A DNA stretch of 64,000 bases, from assembly GCA_022701365.1 (NCBI GenBank), contig JAKUHH010000090.1:205001-269000 (forward strand), read 5' to 3'. This DNA comes from Mycocentrospora acerina (lineage: Eukaryota > Ascomycota > Dothideomycetes > Pleosporales). The notes beneath the pieces were generated by a model. It was not told where the DNA came from. It was given only the letters and a program-made list of their open reading frames with translations, and ran no database searches. The translations under genes and the position numbers were made by a program. This document shows, piece after piece, positions 55,937-64,000 of this stretch (positions are counted from its first letter, which is position 1; the number at the start of each line of letters is the position of its first letter).

Positions 55937-58069
55937 ATGGAAACACAAACTCAGACCCAAAACATCACGCAGCCCAACTCCAAATACTACGCCATCCATC
56001 AACCGATTGAGTTTCGCGGGGTGTACCGAGCATGGGATGAAGTCAAAAAGCGGATCGATACCGTGACCTTCAACAGGAACAAATCATTCTTTACTCAGGA
56101 GGAGGCCGATTATTGGGCGGAGCATGGAGTGATCCGACCTACTCCAGAGGGTCAAAAATCTCCCAAACCGTTGTTACAACCTGTCTTTCCGAAGACACAG
56201 CCTCCGCCAGTCCGTCCCGCTGCAGTCCAACTTACTGCAAAAGTAGAGGCCACCGAATCGCTGTTGCAAACTCTACCACAAGAACAATGGCAACGACCAC
56301 GAAATTCAATATCTATGCTCCCCGAAATCCCGGTAAAACGTGACTACGTAGGTGCTATCCAGCCAGAAGAAACGAAACCTATCCTCACAAACGATGTCGC
56401 GAGCAAAGATGATGGTGTCAAATTTGTAGACCTTGAAGATGTGCTGTGCATACCTTCTTGGTACGCTGTCGCTAGAGGCAAGCGGCCAGGTTTATACAGT
56501 GACTGGGCTGGCCCTGGCGGAGCGCGAGAGCAGGTTGAGGGATTTAAGGGGGCTGTCTACAGGAAGGTCGTGGGCCGTACGGCAGGTGTAGTCTTCTTGC
56601 GTTCGTCTCACGTACCTGATTCTAAGATTCGACTTTTTGCTAGGACATGTCGGTCATCTCTAGGACCTACGCCAAGGGCTACATTCAACGACGAGTGGAA
56701 AGTGTACGCAGCAACACAGTTAAACTGGAGCCCGCATGAGAGCCGTAAAGAAAAGATTGATGCCATCCACGCGGAGATTGTCCGTCATTATCTGCCTGGA
56801 GGTATTTCAGAGAATCAGATACAAGACAGAGAGATTGTTCTTACAGACGATCAGACGCTGGTCATATACCAGGAAATGTTGCGAGCAGCTAGGAAGGAAG
56901 CGGAGGATTCGATATACGATTGTCTACACCAACTAAAAGCTGCGCCTTACGTGAACATTATAGATTTCATCGACGCCCGCCGACAGAATGAGATGGTTAA
57001 AACATTTACAAAGTGGGAGGAATTTAAGTCTCACTCACTCGACCCGGGTCATAAGATCGATACTATGTATGCGAAAGAAAACGAACTCCTAGCACCGCTC
57101 TTGCATAACCTTCCAAAGGGACCGGATTCTGGCAACCCAATATCTATCAGAAAGCGTTTTGAGAAGAAGAGGGCGCTTAAAAACAGGACAGTGGAGGCCA
57201 AGGCAGTCACTGAACAAGTTGTTGAGATTGAGCCGCAAGCGGCGAAAGCAGTCTCAGCTCCAGTTCCTGAGCCAAATCTTGGTTACTCAGCCATGTTGGC
57301 TCGCTGGACACCGTCACCACCACCTCTTACTTCTCCAGTCTCAACGCGAAACCCAACCGCGCTGGCAAACAATCACTCGATATCGTATGGTCAGGTGGAT
57401 GACCAAGCAGCGTTCGGAGCGTCTGAAATACGTTTCCATACAGGGAGTCCAAGCCTGGTTCGCAAATTGAGACCGGATTCAACGGCGCCCCAAGTCCCGA
57501 TTTTGGACGAACAAGTCGCTGGTCCCCCTCCAGTTCCGAACGTTCTAGTCAGTGACTCTTTTCCAAGCATAGAACTCCCGGTTATGGAGCATCCGTTAAC
57601 AGAGCTTAATATGCACAACCTGGTTCCATCGTCGATGCCAGCTTCTACGTCGGATTATGGCGAAGGGATTGAGATATCACAAGAAGAGATAGCTACAGAG
57701 TCCTATCCCACCGAAAAGACGCCAAGACCTTTCCATACTGAGTTTAGGATACCAAGCTCAGCTCCCGGCTCGCCTTCCGCATCGATACGAGGGCCTTCCA
57801 TGGAACGGCCTGACGAACTGGATTTGATACAGGTTGACGAAATCCAACAAACGCCACCGTTACCTGCAGAAGTACAATCGTCAACATCGACGAGGTCTTC
57901 TGCGAGGCGAAATCTGCTTATGGTCCGTATTCCTGTCAAAGAGCAGAGCCTAGAACCAAATAAATCACCTACTAAGCCGAACAAACGTGGGATGAATGAG
58001 ATAGAAATCGAACCTGAGCGTCCGAGGAAGCGTGGGAGACCTCCGAAGATGAATGTAGCTTATGATTGA
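55937..58069 (+). CDS. Double RNase H1-type hybrid-binding domain protein with AT-hook
   Basis: No named protein is recognised. A single exon encodes 710 residues. Two segments resemble the RNase H1 N-terminal/viroplasmin (Cauli_VI) domain that binds RNA-DNA hybrids or dsRNA: residues 17-62 (YYAI...RGVYRAWDEV...SFFTQEEADYW) and 175-222 (WYAVARGKRPGLYSDW...VEGFKGAVYRK). The second is the better match. There is no RNase H catalytic domain downstream. Residues 240-400 form a helical, polar region containing YVNIIDFIDARRQ. The rest is Pro/Ser-rich and probably disordered. The extreme C-terminus RPRKRGRPPKM is a classic AT-hook (GRP core), suggesting nuclear DNA binding. The combination suggests a chromatin or R-loop-related role, which is inference only. 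Confidence 0.8.
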   Translation: METQTQTQNITQPNSKYYAIHQPIEFRGVYRAWDEVKKRIDTVTFNRNKSFFTQEEADYWAEHGVIRPTPEGQKSPKPLLQPVFPKTQPPPVRPAAVQLTAKVEATESLLQTLPQEQWQRPRNSISMLPEIPVKRDYVGAIQPEETKPILTNDVASKDDGVKFVDLEDVLCIPSWYAVARGKRPGLYSDWAGPGGAREQVEGFKGAVYRKVVGRTAGVVFLRSSHVPDSKIRLFARTCRSSLGPTPRATFNDEWKVYAATQLNWSPHESRKEKIDAIHAEIVRHYLPGGISENQIQDREIVLTDDQTLVIYQEMLRAARKEAEDSIYDCLHQLKAAPYVNIIDFIDARRQNEMVKTFTKWEEFKSHSLDPGHKIDTMYAKENELLAPLLHNLPKGPDSGNPISIRKRFEKKRALKNRTVEAKAVTEQVVEIEPQAAKAVSAPVPEPNLGYSAMLARWTPSPPPLTSPVSTRNPTALANNHSISYGQVDDQAAFGASEIRFHTGSPSLVRKLRPDSTAPQVPILDEQVAGPPPVPNVLVSDSFPSIELPVMEHPLTELNMHNLVPSSMPASTSDYGEGIEISQEEIATESYPTEKTPRPFHTEFRIPSSAPGSPSASIRGPSMERPDELDLIQVDEIQQTPPLPAEVQSSTSTRSSARRNLLMVRIPVKEQSLEPNKSPTKPNKRGMNEIEIEPERPRKRGRPPKMNVAYD

Positions 58070-59544
58070 ATGAGGTGATGGTAAATTATGACTTTAGAAT
58101 TGAAAACTTTTTTCATGGCATTGTAACGGGGTAGAAATAGGTCTGTCTTACTTCTGTAAAATACACTTAGGTGCTTGCCTCTGCGGAGGACTTTCATTAT
58201 TTGGATCTCTGCTGGGGCCTGATGACGGATTGCTTGACCCCTTAAAGAGGGCTGAAATTTTTTGTTGATTTCGTCAGTCGGTGCACTTCAAGCGGACTGT
58301 GAATAATGAGTTTGTAAGTATGAATACATAGATATAGGAACCGAAGCGAGAACACTAAGTGGTACAGTACTAATCTACTCATAACTTTCAGCTAAATTGA
58401 ACAAAGTAGCGATGTTAGGTTTACTTTCATTCGTTCTATTGTTCAATTACCAAATAGCTCGCCCAAGCAGAGCGCACTCCGTTTAATTATGCATTGCGCA
58501 TGATGAAACTAAAAGAATGTATCAACGGTGTCTTAGAAAAATACTCGCCGTTGAGAAAAATTAAAATAGCTGTAGATATCACCATCCGAAACGACATAAG
58601 GTGAGAAGATCTGACCATACTCTCGGGATTTTCATTAATCAGTGGAGATTTAAATCAAGAATGGTGGTTGACCCCTCCGCTGAGCAAAATATTCCATTGG
58701 AAAGCATTCCGTGCAAAAACTTTGCAAATATCCAGGCGTCATATCGGTCACAGACACTACCCAGTTCTTCTAAGCCAAATTGGTAGGAAATATTTTCTTC
58801 GTACCCCTGAACACCAAAGGGGTTTATTCATATACCATGACGAATTTTAACTCTTTTATCACATTCGTGGAACACATAAATCGTTTCTTCTTAGCATACG
58901 AGTTGTAGTAGTGCGATATTTCAGGATGGGTTGATGCCCTGGACCACTAAGACTGATTTGAGATTTGAAACATTTCAAGCACTCCGATTTTGACAGGCTA
59001 AAAACTTGCTCAGGGGACTTGAAAGGAGTCGACTAGGCTTCCTCTTTTTGGTTAATTTGCTGACAATCATACTGATGGCAATTCGAACAAATGTCTTGTT
59101 TTACTCTCAATGATCACTGATATTTTCATTTTCCTGACAGGAGAATCTCAGACCATATTAAAGCTACCGATGTGGTTGAGTTAGGATTTGAAATGATTAA
59201 ATGCTTGCCGATTCATTCATCAGGTTCCTGGTCTCACGAGATTGACAACAATCGTCTTTTCCCCAGTCAGCCAATGATCTTCAATTAACTAATTTCCTGT
59301 CAAAAGGAGTCTTTGTTAACTCTATCTTTCACCACAATCTCTGTTGTCGTGGTGAGTCGAGATTCCGTCAGGCGAGACAAGTAACTACCCTTCACTCTAG
59401 TTCCTTCGCCCCCTCACGAAAACAATAAAACTGATTTGCTTAGAAATCCCCAACAGCTTCGACATTTCACCATTTTCTTAGGCTATTGTTGATCTTTTTA
59501 CAAGCCAGATTATATTCAACTCTATCAAATTCCTACCAATCCCA
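58070..59544. other. AT-rich intergenic region
   Basis: About 1.5 kb of AT-rich DNA with no convincing open frame or repeat structure. The last 150 bases before 59545 look like a promoter and leader (C/A-rich, with AATAAAAC near 59430). Confidence 0.5.
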
Positions 59545-60358
59545 ATGGATCAACAGACGATCCACATCTTGAACACCATGGAAGCTCTCGAGAACAAGCT
59601 GGTAGCTCTCAAAGGCGACATCAACGAGCGATTCAATAACCTTGAAAACCGCATGACCAACCTCGAGAACGCTGCTATTCGCTCAGCGCGTGTATCTGGT
59701 CTCGGATTGCCTCCGGCAACTCGAATCACCTCAAGCACCACATCCGCTGGTGCCTTATCTTCGCAGCGTTCTTACACGGCCCACCTACCGCATAACGTGC
59801 GGATACAGCCTAGAGTGTCTCAAAATACCGCTCGCCAGCCATCCCAGAACGCCCAAGCTCTCTTCAGCACGACGACCGGCAGTACTCACAATGCACAGTG
59901 GTTACCGTATGCCATTGAGATGGTAGCATGGACTGCCCAGGGGAAGATTCTGAGCGACAACCGCATGTGGTGAGTTGAAGACATCAATCAGGTTTTCCCA
60001 AAATCTACTGATGCCTAGAATAGTCATTGCGGTATGCCGACCTACGAGGTGAGCTGCTTTCGACGCGAACACTTCCGCTGGTGCCGAGCTCATCAGCGTC
60101 CCATAATGAAGCCATATTCACATTGTGGTAAAGACTACAACGACTGTCAGGGTGTCCGTTGGGGTAGGTTGTGAACAATCAATGAGTTATGGCAATGGCT
60201 GACCGCTTGCAGAAAACCACATCGACTGGGAGCTCCTTGTCAATTTATCATTTGACTGCGGCTTTCTGGGCAGGAAAGGTGTCCAGAACTTGCACGAGTT
60301 TCTGTTCCCGATGGATCTTTACCCAGAGAAGTACGAGAGCGGAAAGTTTGTGAGTTAG
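59545..60358 (+). CDS. Orphan Cys/His-rich protein with N-terminal coiled coil
   Basis: No family is recognised. Three exons (59545-59969, 60024-60163, 60213-60358) join in frame to 236 residues with canonical GTGAGT and GTAGGT donors. Residues 8-50 form a heptad-like coiled coil (MEALENKLVALKGDINERF). A Ser/Thr/Gln-rich linker follows. The C-terminal 95 residues are Cys/His-rich: CHCGMP, CFRREHF, WCRAHQR, SHCGKDYNDC and FDCGF, suggesting a metal-binding domain. No signal peptide or membrane segment is seen. The stop TAG overlaps a GTGAGT, so a further exon is possible. It is the only gene-like structure in the 6 kb AT-rich end of the window, which fits a lineage-specific gene. Confidence 0.65.
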
Positions 60359-63300
60359 ATTGCTGGCGATGACTTGAGCATTTTTGGCAATCTGTATATG
60401 GGGAAAGGATATAACCGAGTACTGTGATGGAATAAGTGGGAGTATATAAACAGAACAGTCAAGACTTCAAATGAGCAGAAGGAAAACACAACGAGGGCTT
60501 AGAAGTAAATGTAACGGCGGGTACTGTAGGAATTTTCCATGATTTCCCGATGTGAATATACCGAGATATTTGACGCCGAGCCTCTGATCTTTGCCGTGCC
60601 TTATGAGAGTCGTCTTTGTGAGGATGAATCATGCCTCTTTTCAAATTCCTATCCAAGCTTTTTGAAAATTTAGAGATCGTGAATTCACGCCTTTTCGAAA
60701 AGTGCGGTATTGTGTCGTAGATTCTGTCATGCCGTTGAAAATGGATTTGTCCATATATCTTCAGTAGAAATTTCTCAAATCAGCTCCATTAACATGTCCT
60801 CCACGACGCCTCATGACCCATGGAAATTAATTGCCCGCAGATAAAAGTCAAAAAAGTCATCCAAGGTATGAATATGCAACTTCTCTCATGCTCTTAGGTG
60901 ACTGCGTATATTTATCGTTGCCCATCTTCGTGGATTGAAGTCGCATCATGGAGTAGGTGAAGCTCATCTTCGGCGAAAAAACTCCCGCTGGAAATATGGT
61001 CTCCATTGTGGGAGTCTACGTTTTCTGTTCACGTACCGATTAGAATATTTGGTGAATTGGAAGCAGTACAAAAAGACTCACAAAAGTATTCCCCCCTCTC
61101 GCAGAATCTGCATCAACTCCTCTAAGTGCTGTAAGTCACTGTAACTTTCTCCGCTGTACTAGCAATTGCAAGCAAGTCTGAGTAGCCATGAAAGTGCGCT
61201 GTCAATACACGAGATCTTTTCGGGTGGAGATCTTAAGTACCTTGCTGAGCATAGTATCTCTCTTCGTCCGATGCGATGCGTTTCTCGGAGCGTTTCAACC
61301 AAGTATTTTGAGTGCATCCTAGAATGGCAAGACACGGTGCGGGCGTGTGTGCGGGCATGTATGTGGGCGATGTGAAATATGGAAGAAAGGAAGAGGAACC
61401 CCGAAGGTAGTTTGAGCCTTTCCTCGGGCTGTGGTATTGTTGTATAGTATATGAGCGAGATGCTTTACGGCCACTTCAATCGATACGAGGTCAATGATGC
61501 TATTGTTTTGGCATATCGTGGTGGTCTAATCTGTCGCGGTTTGGGTGATTTCGGTCAACTTGGAGACTACATAAAGTCATCAAATGCAGTGTATGTAACT
61601 TGCGGAGATGTTGCCCATCTATGTCTGAGTTTGCAGGTAATCCTCGAAGGGAACATCCTGCTGTACGTTCATACTCTCCGGGCAGTATCAAAACAAAGCT
61701 CTTTCACTGCTTCAACCGGAGCCCGCAGCAATGCCGCAGTTCTGCCTCTCATTCCGGGAATTGAGCGAGTTTGAGGTTAGTGACCCGCGGAAGAGGTTTC
61801 CCCGGCGCCGGTGTCAGTAAGGTATATAAACCGCCTACCCCCCTTTCCCCTCTTCTCTCCCTACCTGCCACCGATGAAATATGTGTTTCAATCACTATCC
61901 CTCTCGGAAGAGCATGATAAGACGGTCAGCAAAACCACATTTTCAAACAAGCTACTTGTACATTTCAATTACACTTGGCTGGATGAACTGTGGGACATTT
62001 TTTTTTACATTCGTGGTGTTTGGATAGATATGAATCAATGGGAATTGTTATTTGCGCTTTCTGACTTCCTGTGCCAACCATTTTTGTGAACTGAAAGTTT
62101 CTTATGACCCTCACAATACCGACACTGCCATACAAAATTATTCAGGAGCTATTGCTGTGATTGAAAACTTCTCCTTCGGACGTGTCGCATGACCAGTGGA
62201 ACTGTCCTTTCAAGTGTGATTGTTGTGATTGTTGTGAAGGAACCCAGTACCCCACATCGTCTTGATTGCTAATTCCACGCCCGATCGATATCTCCGTGTA
62301 TCTATGTCTCCTAGAGTAGTTTTGAAAACTGAAGCTGATTTCAGCATCAAAGTGTTGCCTGGGAAGCTCTTTACCGTGCTCGAAGGAATTGACCGCAGTA
62401 AGAAGCTCGTCCGCTGGTGATCCCATTGCTTTCGTCTCTGAATTAAAACGGTCGAAAAGTTAGCTAAATTGCTCAAGTTATCCCCTTCAATAGCCTCACT
62501 CGATCTGGGCTATGACCTATAGGAGTTTTATCTATTACATGAAATCCTGCACTCAACTCATTTCCGTCACTTCCCTGAAAGTCAGCCCGCACCAATCCGT
62601 TCCCCACGATGCCCCTCACATACGTCAGAGAGCATCATATATTTCACATCTGACCAGAAAAGCTAGGTGAAGGTGTCGTTGAGGCTTTTTTTCAGTCCAA
62701 GGGTGGTTGGTCTGACGACCGTTAGCGCGCTGCCCTCGCCCATAAATACTTGGCCTCCCCCCTCACAATCCTCTTTTCTTTTTTCTTCAGGCATCTTGTG
62801 ACGGCGGCGATGAAGCTTTGTGCTTTGTCGTCGTAACGGCCAGGCCGGCAAGGGCAGAACTGAAACCCCACGACGCGCAAGCTGCAGCATATCATCGGCT
62901 GGAGTCGTTTCTTGTCGTTACTGTCAGGGGGACATTCGTATTCCAATACAAAACATTTTTTTGTTCATAAAAATTAATATGTGCCACTGTTTCTTCGTGT
63001 TGATTCCTTTTTGGTGATAATGTGATGTTGTGTTGCTGTTTCCTTTGCCTTGACGCGTCGTACGGAATCACTGTCACAAATTCAAAAACACGATGGTATC
63101 TCGCCCTTGGAGAGTTATTGTGCTCAGACTGTGACAGAGAAATTATTAATGAAATACAAGTTGTTCGAGCGATTCTGCCTTAAATGGCATGAAATTCATC
63201 ATTTTCATCTATCGTCAAAGGAGGAGCTACCGTCACTGCACCACACGGAGCGAATTCGAAACGCTATGCCAGCTCCGAGGGAAAATGACAATAAAATGAG

Positions 63301-64000
63301 TCTATAATTGAGCATTCAAAGAAAATCGATTATAGAACTGATGACGCTGACGAGAGATTAACCACTTCTCTGCTAAAGGACTCCAAGGCCGTAGACTACA
63401 ACTTTCAACAACCTCGTCACACAGCGATCTTCACCCTCTATCGGTAAACGGTGGGAATTCTATGAGGTACGAAGAGTTCAGGCAATGAACTGTGTTGGAA
63501 GAGACCAATTGGTTGAGTGAGGGCTCTGTGAGTCGGTCGAAACTGACCTGCACTGGAACCGCGAGAGTTGGGGAGCACTATGCGCATGAATAATCACGTT
63601 AAGGATGGTAGGGCATCCTTGAATAAATTATTAGCAAGGTAAAGATGGTCGCTATGATTGCCATGTACATTTTTTCAGTAACATGTCACAGTCTTCAGGC
63701 ACATCTATGGAGCCGGGAACGGCAACGAAAGATACACCATGAGTGAGCCCAATGTCAAAACTCTAGTATACTTTTGAAACGAACTCATTTACAGGATGTG
63801 TACTAATAATGAGAAATTTGAATCAGAAGCCGAAACGAATGAATGTGGCCTTGAAATCTTTGTATGGTGACTTCACTTGCTGCTCGTTTTCAGGCTCTCG
63901 CCGCCCTTCAACTTTACCAACCCACTCACTTGCCACAACTTCGACATCAGCACCACACGACACCCCTTGATCAATCATCAAAACGTTTCAAAGAAATATC
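60359..64000. other. AT-rich gene-poor region to the window end
   Basis: About 3.6 kb with only short frames (the longest 107 codons, 61451-61774 plus, no domain). No long terminal repeats, inverted repeats or transposase motifs were seen by eye. The last ~100 bases (63890-64000) are C/A-rich like the leaders of other genes here, so a plus-strand gene may start just beyond the window. Confidence 0.5.

Overview
The window is nuclear DNA from a filamentous ascomycete, most likely a Dothideomycete of the Pleosporales type. The evidence is short spliceosomal introns (about 45-100 bases) with CTAAC/CTGAC-type branch points, single-copy eukaryotic housekeeping genes, a HET/NB-ARC/TPR fungal NLR-like gene, and lineage-restricted proteins such as a DUF7704-type membrane protein. 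The order assignment is inference; no marker gene for species identification is present. No rRNA, tRNA, CRISPR array or complete transposon was seen. Gene models were built by joining open frames at GT...AG junctions. Except for the interrupted NLR, every spliced model closes in frame.

Layout. 0-6.3 kb: an MFS transporter and the autophagy kinase Atg1, both on the minus strand. 6.3-8.9 kb: a long gene-free stretch. 8.9-15.4 kb: dolichol kinase (Sec59) and an M1 aminopeptidase (Ape2/Aap1 type), both minus. 16.8-21.9 kb: cytochrome c1, an unassigned C2H2 zinc-finger protein and phosphomannomutase (Sec53), all plus. 22.5-25.4 kb: a TslA/Tps3-type subunit of the trehalose synthase complex, minus. 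27.1 kb: a small membrane protein. 28.1-34.8 kb: eIF3b (Prt1) and a BAR-PH-ArfGAP protein of the Csx2 type, both minus. 36.1-42.4 kb: Atp11, a lineage-type hypothetical protein, a 3-beta-HSD/epimerase-like dehydrogenase and a NAT9-like acetyltransferase. 42.6-48.5 kb: proteasome ATPase Rpt4 (minus), divergent from Rrp9, followed by a PPWD1-like WD40-cyclophilin (plus). 50.0-53.0 kb: the NLR-like gene, broken by one in-frame stop. 54.3-58.1 kb: Pex10, and an unusual protein with two RNase H1-type hybrid-binding domains, an AT-hook and no nuclease domain. 58.1-64 kb: an AT-rich, gene-poor segment with one orphan Cys/His-rich gene.

Most genes are unconnected core functions, as expected of a fungal chromosome. 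Themes recur: glycosylation precursors (Sec59 makes dolichyl phosphate, Sec53 makes mannose-1-phosphate); mitochondrial respiration (cytochrome c1 and Atp11, each with a CCAAT box about 150-165 bases upstream of its start); and RNA and protein machines (eIF3b, Rrp9, PPWD1, Rpt4). The accessory part is the right-hand third. The most notable items are the HET-NB-ARC-TPR gene with a single nonsense codon and near-identical 126-base TPR units, and the catalytic-domain-free hybrid-binding/AT-hook protein.
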